Shown in pieces: positions 45,335 through 55,726 of a stretch of 64,000 bases of DNA (the stretch's first letter is position 1; each line of letters opens with the position of its first letter). The notes beneath the pieces were generated by a model. That model was not told the DNA's origin, made no database searches, and was given only the letters and a program-made list of their open reading frames with translations. A program made the position numbers and the translations under genes. The stretch is from Cryptomeria japonica (lineage: Eukaryota > Streptophyta > Pinopsida > Cupressales > Cupressaceae): positions 106,675,296 through 106,739,295 of the forward strand of contig NC_081415.1 in assembly GCF_030272615.1 (NCBI RefSeq), in the 5' to 3' direction.

Positions 45335-46588
45335 CTATGTGTAGAACCTGCGAAGGTGCATGTTGTTCATAGGATCCTCCAAAGGTTCACCTTCTGTAGT
45401 TGAGAGTTGATATGCCCCAGATCCATATACTGCTGTAATGATGTAAGGACCAAGCCAATTTGGTTCGAACTTGCCCTTCTTCTCTCTGTCTTGCTAATTC
45501 TAGGGGTTTTCTCTGAGAACTAAATCACCTACCTCAAATGTGCGAGGCTTGACTTTATGATTGTAGCTGTGACTCTTTCATTGTTGATAAGCCTTGAGAT
45601 GATTGAAAGCAGTTTGTCTCCATTCATCCAGTAGTTCCAGTTCTTGTAAGCGAGAAACCCTATAGTCTTCATCATTGATGATGTTTTGCAAAGAGACCCG
45701 TAAAGAGGGTAACTTGACCTTAATAGGCAAGATGGATTCAGCATCGTAGACAAGTGAATATGGTGTAGCTCCTCTAGGTGTGCGAACACTTGTACGATAG
45801 GCCCAAAGTGCAGGATTAAGTTGGATATGCCAATTACAGCCAACGTCATCGATTGTCGTCTTGAGGATTTTAAGGATTGTTTCATTAGATGCCTCAGCTT
45901 GGTCATTACCTTGGGGGTAATATGGTGTGGAGAAACGATGCGAAATATGGAAGCAGTCATAGAGTTCACGAACATCCTGATTTTTTAAGGGACGCCCATT
46001 ATCAGTGATAATGGAAATAGGAATACCATATCAGCATATGATATAGTTAAGGATGAATGTAGCAATCTGTTTTCCAGTGACTTGTGTGAGAGGTATGGCT
46101 TCAATCCATTTTGTGAAATACTCTGTGGCAGTGATAATGAATTTATGACCATTAGAAGGAGGGTGAATCTTTCCTATGAGATCGAGTCCCCACTGATAAA
46201 AGGGCCAAGGAGACACAAGTGGTTGTAGTTCTTGTGCTGGCGCATGTATGAGGTCTCCATGAATTTGACATTGCTTACATTTCTTGACAAACTGATATAA
46301 GTCTTTTTCCATGTTGGGCCAGTAATATCCAGTCCTGATGAGTTTCTTGGCCAAGGTAGGACCACTAGCATGTGGACCACATATCCCTTCATGCACTTCA
46401 CGTAATGCAATCTGAGCTTAGTCACTTTCTAAACATCTAAGAAGAATGCCATCTAGACCTTTCCTGTATAGGATATCAGCTAAAATGACATATCGAGAGG
46501 ATTGGCGAATGAAGGTGCAGCGTTGGTTATTTGATAGATCAGGAGGTAGGGTATTGTCGCGAAGGTATGTGAAGATGGAACCATATAA
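45335..46588 (-). pseudogene. int: Integrase of gypsy element 2, decayed
   Basis: Minus strand. Zinc-binding HHCC region (HEGICGPHASG to CKQCQIHGD), DDE core (WGLDLIGKI; IITDNGRP; Glu in AEASNETI) and C-terminal region ending YGSGAYQLSTTEGEPLED and MHLRRFYT before TAG at 45335-45337. Interruptions include a TGA in NYIIC-stop-YGIP (46035) where the related integrase at 16429 has an Arg codon, consistent with a CGA to TGA change, plus TAA/TAG near 45480-45520. No chromodomain follows. The N-terminus is contiguous with RNase H through a broken frame. Confidence 0.9.
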
Positions 46589-47520
46589 CTAGGATTTGGG
46601 ACCAACAACACATATCATTTCAGTAGGAGTGATCTCATATGAAGGAACCAAAAGGTTGTCCGCCAAGAACTCATAGCAGGTCTCATTTTGAGGTAGATCA
46701 ATCAGTGAAGCAATTGTAGCCATGGCATCTGCGACATGATTCTTCTCTCTTAGTATCTGCTCAAAATCTATCTTTGTGAAATGTTGTTTCAAGTCATCCA
46801 CCATTTGTTTGTAAGGCATTAATTTTTCATCTTTTGTTTGGTAATCATCAGTTGCTTGACGGATGACTAGTTGAGAATCCCCAAAAACATGAAGTTCCTG
46901 AATCTTCCACTGAACTGCAATTCGTAATCCAGTTGTTAATGCCTCATATTCCGCTATATTGTTAGTGCAAGGAAATGATAAGCGGTATGATTTTGGTATA
47001 GAGTCACCTTGAGGAGTTATAAAGAGGATGCCAGCTCCTGCCCCATGCTGTGTGTATGAGCTGTCAAAGTATAATTGCCATGGTTTTGCATGTGATATTG
47101 CTAAAATGGATTCATCTGAAAATTCTGAACTTAGAGGAACATCATCAATCATGGGAGCATCTGCTAATTGATTTGCGATTGCTTGTCCTTTTATTGCTTT
47201 TCTGTCCACATACTTGATGTCAAATTCACTCAAGATCATTACCCACTTGGCTAGTCGCCCAGTAAGTGTTGCTTTATTGAGAAGGTATTTCAATGGGTCT
47301 ATCTTTGCAACCAACTTAGTCTTATGAGTGAGCATATAATGTCATAATTTTTGTGAAGCAAAGACCACGGCAAGACATGCACATTCGATTGGTGTGTAGT
47401 TTAGCTCATATCCCACCAATGTGCAACTGATATAGTATACTGCCTTTTCCTTGCCCTCAGCAATTTGTTGTGCTAGGAGTGCCCCTAGTGCTGTTGGAGT
47501 AGTTGAGATGTATAGTAATA
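46589..47520 (-). pseudogene. rnh: RNase H region of gypsy element 2
   Basis: The open stretch 47335-46589 includes the RT-RNase H connection (NKATLTGRLAKWVMILSEFD) and an RNase H fold with the acidic residues in place: LYFDSSYT, NIAEYEALTTGL, VFGDSQLVI and HVADAMATIASL. The part 47520-47336 continues the polyprotein from RT but has a stop near 47342. In the family it degrades the RNA strand of the RNA-DNA hybrid. Confidence 0.9.
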
Positions 47521-47524
47521 GAGG

Positions 47525-48720
47525 CTAATCTGGAACTGGTGGCATCAAAACTGGCGGACTCAAAAGATAATCTTTGAGCATCTGAAAATCCTGTTGACAG
47601 TTATCATCCCATTTGAATTTGATGTTTTTATGTAGCAAGTGCTGAAAAGGATTACACTTATCTGCAAGTTGTGCTATGAATCTCCATGTGGACTGAAGTC
47701 TGCCTTGTAAGGATCGAAGTTGACTGATATTTCTAGGTGGTGGCATGTCCAAGATAGCCTTGACTTTTGCTGGATCAGCTTCGATTCCTCTTTTGGACAC
47801 AATGAATCCTAGGAGCTTCCTGGAGGTTACTCCAAAGACACATTTCTTGGGGTTTAACCTTACTTTGTATTTTTCCAACCAATCAAAGATGACTGAAAGT
47901 ATGTCCGAATGTTTATCTCTATCTACTGATTTACCCAAGAGATCGTCAACATAATCTTCCATGGTTACATGCATGAGATCATGAAAGATAGTAGTCATGG
48001 CTCTTTGATATGTAGCACCTGCATTTTTTAGCCCAAAGGACATGACATTCCAGCAGAAAGTTCCCCAAGGACAAATGAATGATGTTTTGTGTTGATCCTC
48101 GGGTGCGATCCTTATTTGATTATAACCAAAAAATCCATCCATCGATGATAACATCTCGTGACCTGCCGTGAGATCCACAATCAAGTCAATATTTGGCAAT
48201 GGGAAGTCATCCTTTGGACAAGCTTTGTTGATGTCTCTGAAATCTGTACATATTCTGATGCTGCGATCCGGTTTACTGACAAGTACCAAATTGGAGATCC
48301 ATTCAGGATAATCAATTGGGTGTATGAATCCGACATCCAATAATTTTTCAAGTTCTGCTTTAACTAGTAATGCCACTTGTGGATGCATTTTTCTTAATTT
48401 CTGTTTCACTGGCTTTGCCCCTGGTTTGACTATCAAATGATGCATTACCAAATCTGGATCTAGTCCAGGCATGTCAGCGTATGACCATGCAAAGTTGATT
48501 TGTCATTCTTTGAAGAAACTTATGAATTTTGACCTTTCAGACTTTGTCAATGATTGAGCCAGGAATATATTGTGTGGAACCTCTTCTGTACCAATGTTTG
48601 TCTTGATAGTCTCCTCTACCAACATGGATGACTTTTCCTCATATGATGCTGGGAGAATGTCGAGCCTTCCATCTTCGGGTGCCTCAAAGAGGTTTTCGCC
48701 CTCAGATACGTCCTTTCTTT
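47525..48720 (-). pseudogene. rt: Reverse transcriptase of gypsy element 2
   Basis: A 315-codon open frame (48472-47525) holds the full Ty3/gypsy RT: PEWISNLVLVSKPDRSIRIC, TDFRDINKACPKDDFPLP, FGYNQIRIAPEDQHKTSF, MSFGLKNAGATYQRAM, the catalytic YVDDLL and VRLNPKKCVFGV. The N-terminal part extends right to about 48720 through stops. The catalytic YVDD is intact, but the polyprotein as a whole is not. No other part of the window retains as much of an RT domain. Confidence 0.93.
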
Positions 48721-49799
48721 TTATTTTTTGGGATCAGATAGCGCCACAGTGTGGTTTTCACCATAAGACCCTTGATTTGTTCTTATTTTCACATTTTTGT
48801 GACTGGAAGGTCCGATACCCTCACCAAAATATGCCATGTTGTTGAGTTCTATAGTGTATCCTGCTTTGTGGTCCCTAGGGGGAAGATCATCTCGTATGCC
48901 AAGATGGTCAATAATAGCTTCATCATTTTGGAATGTGTCAAACTGTGGTGGTCCTTCATGATCCCAGTCAATGAGTTGGTGGTGAACAAGGGGAAGGCCT
49001 TTAATATCTTCGGAGTTAGCGAGGCTAAGAGTGAAGATGTGGTTATATTCGAGTATATCAAGGAAATCATCGAGGTCATCAATGGCACTCTCCTCATCAG
49101 TTTCGATCATGAGGGAATCCAAATTGTCATCACTAGTAGCGCATTCCAGGACAGGTGTTCTCATCCTATGTGATTTCAACCTAGAACCTTGAGACAAAGA
49201 CTATGTGGAATTCTCTTGGGTTGTTTCTTGACCAACTCTGAACTTTTTATAAAATTCCTCTTCTTCTATGGGTTCATCTGGCTCTTTGAATGTCTCTATG
49301 AGCTCATAGTCACTGGAGGATTTGTCTAAACCCCATTCCCATTCATTGGAATCTGTGGAGTAGCAATCCTCTTGTTGAATTTTGGCAACTTTGATTTGTG
49401 ATGCTTTTTCTGTCCTTTTAGTGTGGATCTTGGAAGTTAGAAAACCAAGTCCCTTCGAACGTTCCCTTTTTACAGTCAATTCAGGTTGTAAAGGTTCAAT
49501 GACACCTTCCTTTCATAACCCAAGAGGGCTTTTTCCATCATACCCGAATTTTTGTAGAATCTTGAAGCCTTTGCCATATTTGTCATAGGGTATATTGATG
49601 TGACCTTGTGTGTTATCTTCAATGTCTCTGTATAGCATTTTGTATAAACCTTCCTCTTCCAGTTCGCCCCATCTTTGAAAGGTAGTAGGGTCCCATTTGA
49701 ATACCACAATAGATATTTGCTTGTTAGGATGTGGTCTTCCATATTCCTTTGGAGAACTCATGACTTGTCGTAAGTACATGGTCTAATTTAAAGTGTATT
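48721..49799 (-). pseudogene. Protease-RT spacer with G-patch-like motif
   Basis: Minus-strand coding sequence in open pieces (49779-49513, 49479-49201, 49197-48721). At about 49620-49440 it reads YGKGFKILQKFGYDGKSPLG and, after a TGA, RSKGLGFLTSK: the Gly-rich spacing of a G-patch. The next 250 codons are acidic (EFSDE-like, DNLDSLMIETDEESAIDDLD) without a known domain. G-patch motifs near the protease occur in some retroviruses and plant gypsy elements and bind nucleic acids. Confidence 0.65.
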
Positions 49800-50016
49800 C
49801 TCCCATGCCTTTGTCTTGAAATTTACCTTTAAGCTCACCTTGCTTTGATGTCGAAGGTTTTAATGACTCGGGATCAATGTATGTCAAAGAAGGAACAACT
49901 TCACGATTACTGGGAATGATGGTCTCAGTATGTGATCTCAGGTTATTGCAATATATGAATGGATTAGGATCACCGTTAACTATTACCTCAACTCCATTGT
50001 GAGGAAACTTAATGCA

Positions 50017-50706
50017 TTAGTGATATGTCGATGGGACTGCCCTCATTTCATGGATCCAAGGATGTCCTAGCAATATATTATAAGTGAGATCTAGATCCAA
50101 GACTTGACAAACCACATCCTTTGTAACTGGTCCAATTCTCAGAGGTAAGGTGATCGTGCCTTTGGATGAGTGCTCTTCATCATCATATGCCTTGATGGTG
50201 ATTTGATTTGTTGAATTCACAGCTTTATCAGAATATCCCAATTGTTTAATGGTGCGCAATGTACAAATGTTTAGACCAGCTCCTCCATCTATTAGGACTC
50301 GTTTGATTCTATGTTTGTGTATGAAGGCTTCAATGTGTAATGGTGCATTATGTGGCTGACTTACAGAGGCGTCATCGGCTTCTGTGAATGTAAGGGAATG
50401 TGGAACGGAAAGGTATCCCACCATGGCTTGAAACTAGTCCACGTTCAGATCAGTGGGAATGATAGTTTCTCTCAAGATTTTGTCAAGAATAGCTTTATGA
50501 GCGGGGGATATGCGTAAGAGCTCAAGGATGGAGATGAGTGCAGGTGTCTTCCCTAACTGTTCTACAAGGTCATACTCAGGTTTGGTTGATGAAGAAGTGG
50601 TATTTTTAATGGAGGCACCTGGCAAAGTAATTTTACCTCGACAGGTTGTAACATGACATTCAGAGGTAGGTTCGGAAGAAGATCCAACACCTCTTAGGAC
50701 AATCTT
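50017..50706 (-). pseudogene. pro: Protease of gypsy element 2
   Basis: Retropepsin-like domain at 50330-50020: VLIDGGAGLNICTLR with catalytic Asp, EEHSSKGTITLPLRIGP, and YNILLGHPWIHEMRAVPSTY. It is preceded by a linker (50700-50434, LVEQLGKTPALISILELLRI) in the same frame, with a TAG near 50433. The frame also runs on from gag through a single TGA at about 50707, so gag and protease were probably one ORF. Confidence 0.9.
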
Positions 50707-50709
50707 GGG

Positions 50710-52854
50710 TCACTGGGTAGAACTCTCAAGAGTTTTGTCCTTAATGATAATAGTAGAGACATGATTGTCCATCGAGATATGATTGATAGTTGAATCATAG
50801 TTGTAAGGTGCTCTAGTACAGTTGGCTTGATCATCTGTGACTTTAGCTTTTCCCTTGTCATGCTTTGGGAATGGTTCCTTAAACATCTCATGTTCTTGAT
50901 TGGACGAGTGTCCCTCAATCTCAATGTCACCTCTATCAATGAGATCTTGTACAATGTTCTTCAGTCGATGACAATTTCCTATCTTATGACCCTTGCTCTT
51001 ATGAAACTCACAATACTCATCATCATTCCACCAATTTGGTTTAACCTTTGGTTCATACGGAGGAAAATCTGGAACTGTGATTACCTTGTTTGCCAGTAGC
51101 TTCTTGAAAACTAACTCAAGTGGTTCTCCCAATGGGGTGTACTTCCTTCGTGATCTAGAAGTTGTTTGAGTATTCACTTGATTGTTTGTAGAACTTGATC
51201 CCGAAAAGATAAATTTGGGTCGCACTATGTTGGCATCAACAACACCATCATTGACTGTGTTCTTGTTTTTATTCCAAAATCTTGGCTTGTCTTTTCCTTT
51301 AAAGTCATCTTTGTTTTCCTTGAATATCTTAATGACTCCTTGTTCAATTAGGACCTTTTCTGTCGCTAAGCCTTTTTCAATAACGTCCCTAAAGGTGGAC
51401 AAACAAGCTTTCCTTAGACCATAGCCAATGTCTTTGTTAACATTCTGGGTGAACATTTCTACCATTTGTTTCTGTGGAATTTCACAAGAGCATTTGCTAG
51501 CTAGATTTCTCCATCTTTGTAAAAATGATGCAAAAGACTCTCCCTCTTTTTGCTTGGTGTTGCACAAAGTAGTGACTGAGATGTCTGTCTCTATATTGTA
51601 GGAGAAATGTTGAATAAATGCCTCTGCTAAGTCACCCCATGACTTAATACCAGGTGGTAGTTGGGAGAACCATTCCATAGCTTGATCACCTAAGCTTTGT
51701 GGGAATAATCTCATCAAATATGTCTCTTCTGAAGCCACTTCAATGCAAGCTATGAAAAACTGTCTTATGTGTGCCTTAGGATCCCCTTTTCCTCTATACT
51801 TATCAAATTTAGGCGTCACAAAGTGTGTAGGAAATGGAGGCATTGGAATGCTCTTGTCAAATGGATAAGGACATATGTCTCTCATTGTGTATGTTGGCTT
51901 TGGTGTATTTATGTCCTCCATTTTCTTTTGTAAGTCCCTGATTTGTTGCTCCAAATTTCTCTTAGGTGGAGATCGACTTCTTGGACCATACCCCATGTTT
52001 GAGGCACCCATTGGAGGAGGAGCATGTTGCATATATGGATGATATTGATCATACACATGTTCATATGGAGGAGGTCTATAGTGATGCTGCATATATGGAC
52101 CACTTGGTATAGATTCATGTTGAGGAACACCATATCTATTTTGTGCATGTATATCATACTCTACAGGTATGTCATGTTCTAATGTGTTGCCCCCAAATTT
52201 GACACGGGGTTTCCTTGTGTCCAAATTTTGAGCATGCCTTTGCATATCCAATTGTTTTGGTTGATCTATAGCTTGAGTATGTGATTGAGCATATCTGTCT
52301 GCGTAAGACTTCCATAATGGTCTGCGAAGGTGAGTATCATATGCTTGACCATGGGTATGTGGGACCTCTAGTTTTTGAAGCAAAGATGATGGTGATTCAA
52401 GTACCATATATGGTCCTCTATTTCCTCCACTATTAGGCCTCCTTTGATCCATGCTGGAGTGAGTTTGTTGCAAAGGTTGATTTTCCATTATTTGAGACAT
52501 GTCAAAATCATGAGGTATCTTGGCTCCACTTTGTGCCATCATTTGTAAGAAGTATTGTCTATCCCTCCTCATTATTTCCTCAACCAACCGATTGAAATGG
52601 GGATTCATAATGGATTCTTCCACATCTGCTGAATGTATTGAAAAGTTGTCCATATTGTCATTGTGTGTAGCATTGTTGTTTGTATTGTCTGTGTTCTCAA
52701 CATTTGGAATGTTTCTATAGACATCCATGTCAGGTAATGTAGTGTGATCAGTATTGAAAAATATATCATTCTCATACTCATAAGAACTCATGTTTGTGGA
52801 CTCTTGAGCCTCTTTAGTTTCTCTCCTAGATTTTTTAAGACGGGTTTCAACCAC
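50710..52854 (-). CDS. gag: Gag of gypsy element 2 (714 codons, open)
   Basis: Long intact ORF starting MVETRLKKSRRETKEAQEST. The N-terminal third is His/Met/Pro/Tyr-rich; around residue 300 there is a short coiled coil (EQQIRDLQKKMEDI). The gag core lies at about residues 350-520 (KYRGKGDPKAHI; AMEWFSQLPPGIKSW; AFIQHFSYN). A Cys/His knuckle (YCEFHKSKGHKIGNCHRLK) is near residue 625. The ORF ends in TGA where the frame continues into the protease. It is the least decayed gene of this element. It forms the virus-like particle in the family. Confidence 0.9.
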   Translation of the reverse strand: MVETRLKKSRRETKEAQESTNMSSYEYENDIFFNTDHTTLPDMDVYRNIPNVENTDNTNNNATHNDNMDNFSIHSADVEESIMNPHFNRLVEEIMRRDRQYFLQMMAQSGAKIPHDFDMSQIMENQPLQQTHSSMDQRRPNSGGNRGPYMVLESPSSLLQKLEVPHTHGQAYDTHLRRPLWKSYADRYAQSHTQAIDQPKQLDMQRHAQNLDTRKPRVKFGGNTLEHDIPVEYDIHAQNRYGVPQHESIPSGPYMQHHYRPPPYEHVYDQYHPYMQHAPPPMGASNMGYGPRSRSPPKRNLEQQIRDLQKKMEDINTPKPTYTMRDICPYPFDKSIPMPPFPTHFVTPKFDKYRGKGDPKAHIRQFFIACIEVASEETYLMRLFPQSLGDQAMEWFSQLPPGIKSWGDLAEAFIQHFSYNIETDISVTTLCNTKQKEGESFASFLQRWRNLASKCSCEIPQKQMVEMFTQNVNKDIGYGLRKACLSTFRDVIEKGLATEKVLIEQGVIKIFKENKDDFKGKDKPRFWNKNKNTVNDGVVDANIVRPKFIFSGSSSTNNQVNTQTTSRSRRKYTPLGEPLELVFKKLLANKVITVPDFPPYEPKVKPNWWNDDEYCEFHKSKGHKIGNCHRLKNIVQDLIDRGDIEIEGHSSNQEHEMFKEPFPKHDKGKAKVTDDQANCTRAPYNYDSTINHISMDNHVSTIIIKDKTLESSTQ

Positions 52855-54486
52855 GAACTAGGTATTGACCAAGATGTGTGAGACTAGATGAAAATGGAAA
52901 AAGTATGGAAGACCAAGAGTTGGATGGAGTGAAAATGAATCTGAGATGTACTTGCAATGTCCAAAGTGTAAGACCAAGTATGTATGTAGTAGAGTAGGTG
53001 TGACTTCCAAAGAGAGGATAGTTTCTCTTGATGAGGTAAGTTGACCTTGACTCTAAGTAGGACCAAATGAGACCCAAAGGTAAGAAACCTTGATGAGGGA
53101 CCACTTAGCAAAGTGTTGTTGTATGTAGTGTGTTGACAAAGTATGATGAGGACAAGCAATTGACCTTTTGACTCAAGTTTAGACAAGTGTGAATGTAATG
53201 CAAGATGTGAAGCAATGATGGACTATGTGAGACCCAAAGCTAGGTTGAATGCTAAATGAAACCCTGGAGAAATGACCTAGGAAGCTCAAGAATTCTGAAA
53301 CTGATTTCTTTTGTTTGTTGGACTGTGAAAAATTTTGCAATTCTGGACATAGACGCTCCTGTATACTTCACAGACGCGGTTCCTCGACATAGATGTGTCT
53401 CTGTTCAACACAGACGCTATTAGAAACACAGACGCGATTCTGCCCTTCACAGACGTGCTTAGATGACACAGACACGATTTGAATAGACACAGACGCGTTT
53501 CTGTAAATTTTGTGCAATTTTTTCCAATCTATGAAGTCATTTTTGTTGTGACCAAATCTGACTGTTTGACTGTTTTTCGTGACAAGAGGACACAATGTTG
53601 ATGAGGACTCAATGTTTGCAAGTGTCTAGACTCAAAATGACTCCAAGAAAAGTGTGTTGTTTGATGTAAAATTTGTTTTGCATACACTTGAAGACACAAA
53701 AGACACAATGTTTTGTTGTTTGGTCTTGAATGTTTGAATGTTTAAAATAAGTCAAGCACAATTCTTATGGCTGGCCAAGACAATAGTTGTTGATCCCACA
53801 TGGGGTTTTACCCCCAAGGCTATGCTATTCAGAGCAGATACTTAGATGCTTGACCTCACTGGCTCCACCCTCGGCACTCACTTCTCGGGTCAGCCAAACA
53901 TCAGTCCCCATGAAAACTCCCCATGGCAAACTTTGTATCTCTACTAAGAATCGTATGTGTGTGGGCCGCTACCAGAGGTCCGACCTCCTGCCCCAACAAC
54001 TAGAAGGATTTGGGCTTCTAAAACAAAAAGGTGCTAGTAAGGGCATCTGCTCATGTGGCCATACATGCGGCACTTTCAGCTCTGTAAATACAGAAGGCTC
54101 CCAGTCGGTAAGGGTTACGCCCTACAAATGATCAAATAAATTTGATCAAACGGGTTTATGGGGAGACATAGTGTCGGTATGAACTAATTAACACACGTTA
54201 TTCATAGTTTTCACCATGAATACATTTGATTATAGTGGTTCGGAAGAGGTGGGTTTTCCTCGCTACCACTTGGGTCATTCTCTTCTTACTGGTAGTCCTA
54301 ATGACCACACGAGAAGACAGGCCCTCTAAAGATTAAACAAAAAGAGCCTATTGCTCAAGACACAAAAGACAATGATTCAATTTTAGTGCACCAATGGAAG
54401 TGTTTGCTAGTCTATGAAAACAAGGCACACAATAAAAATCCAAAAAACTCTTGCCAAGGACCTGCAACAAAGAGTTGTTAGTAGTT
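52855..54486 (-). other. Untranslated leader of gypsy element 2
   Basis: About 1.6 kb. Minus strand: a block with GAATGACCCAAGTGGTAG (near 54280) and a GC-richer segment to 53780, both resembling the leader at 21195-21640, then the ACACAGACGCG array (53347-53500), then the sequence before gag. No PBS is recognisable next to the 5' LTR, which also lacks 49 bp present in the 3' LTR, so the LTR-leader junction is probably deleted. Confidence 0.65.
53347..53500 (-). repeat. 20-bp array with ACACAGACGCG core (8 units)
   Basis: Plus-strand cores at about 53347, 53368, 53386, 53408, 53427, 53448, 53465 and 53487; spacings 17-22 bp. Reads CGCGTCTGTGT on the element's sense strand, the complement of the 3' array at 41205-41481. 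Confidence 0.85.
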
Positions 54487-55204
54487 TGAATTTAACCACA
54501 AAACCCTAGCCTAACAACAACAAAGATCCACCATAACATATGAAGATTACCTAAGACAATGCAAATCAAATGAAATCACAAAGATTATACCGTCACATGC
54601 CCAATAGGGTTTTGATCTCCATTCTTCCTATCTCCATTGATCTTGCTTGATATATTTTCTCTCAGATTTTATGTGCACAAGAGCTCAACAAAGAACGAAA
54701 TGTGGTTGCAAGTAGGATTGTAGTGTAGCCAAGTCTTCAAGATTGTCGATTAGGGTTTGATAATGAAGGAAGCATCTCCTTAAATAGAAGACACTACATG
54801 AAATGGAGGGATAAGATTGAGAGGTGTAAAAGGAGGTCGGCTAGGATTAGAGGGTAGGTAGAAGAAATAATAAAATAATGAAAGAGGTAGGTAGTGTAGG
54901 AATTAAGAGATGAATGACATGTGTCATGTGTAGAAAAAGCTAATGAATTAATTAAATAAATAAAGATTTATTTAATTAATAGAAGAAATGAGATCAATTA
55001 AATAAATAAAATATTTATTTAATTTAGGAAAAGGATAATTTAAATAAATAAATGTATTTATTTAAATGAGAAATAAGGCTAGAAGAGGATAAATGAATTA
55101 ATTAAATAAATAAAGATTTATTTAATTAATAGAAGAATTAGGCTTAGATAATTAAATAAATAAAATATTTATTTAATTAGACATGACAATTTTAGGTGTC
55201 TACA
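54487..55204 (-). repeat. 5' LTR of gypsy element 2
   Basis: 718 bp, minus strand from TGTAGACACC (55204) to AAATTCA (54487). About 14 substitutions and no indel against 39958-40675 by eye. It contains the same five AT-rich inverted repeats. Confidence 0.88.
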
Positions 55205-55395
55205 ATATGTATATATGTATATATGTATGCATGTATGTATATATGTATACACATGTATGTATGTATGTATGTATGTATGTATGTACATACATACATACAT
55301 ACATGCATACATATATACATATATACATGTATGTATGTATGTATGTATGTATGTATGTATGTATATACATACATGTATATATACATACATACATC

Positions 55396-55427
<32 letters not shown>

Positions 55428-55644
55428 CATATATACATACATATATAAACATACATGTACATATATATACATACATACAAACAAACACACACATACATAC
55501 ATATATGTATATATACATATATATATATGCATACAAACATGTATATATACATATATACATACATATATGTATGTATGTATGCATGTATGTATGTTTGTAT
55601 CTATGTTTGTTTATATATATATATATAAATATATATGTATGTAC

Positions 55645-55683
<39 letters not shown>

Positions 55684-55726
55684 TATATATATATATGTAT
55701 ATGTATATGTATATGTATGTATGTAT
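55205..55726. repeat. TATG/TATA microsatellite, segment 2
   Basis: About 520 bp of TATG, TACA and TATA tetranucleotides, starting ATATG next to the gypsy 5' LTR and ending TGTAT next to the solo LTR. It switches strand phase (TATG to CATA) around 55285-55310, forming a large inverted repeat. Long Tyr/His/Ile ORFs here are artefacts. Confidence 0.92.

Larger units (their letters stand above)
39909..55204 (-). mobile_element. Tat-like Ty3/gypsy element 2, 15.3 kb, with antisense gene
   Basis: Minus-strand order: 5' LTR (55204 to 54487), leader, gag (52854), protease, G-patch-like spacer, RT, RNase H, integrase (stop at 45335), spacer, antisense plant-mobile-domain gene on the plus strand (41021-43883), tandem arrays, polypurine tract (40691-40676), 3' LTR (40675 to 39909). 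A candidate 5-bp target duplication ATATG lies at 39904-39908 and 55205-55209, but it is inside a TATG microsatellite and therefore weak. The aligned 718 bp of the two LTRs differ at about 14 sites by eye (about 98% identity). The antisense ORF and repeat-rich 3' region are known traits of the Tat lineage. Confidence 0.9.
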
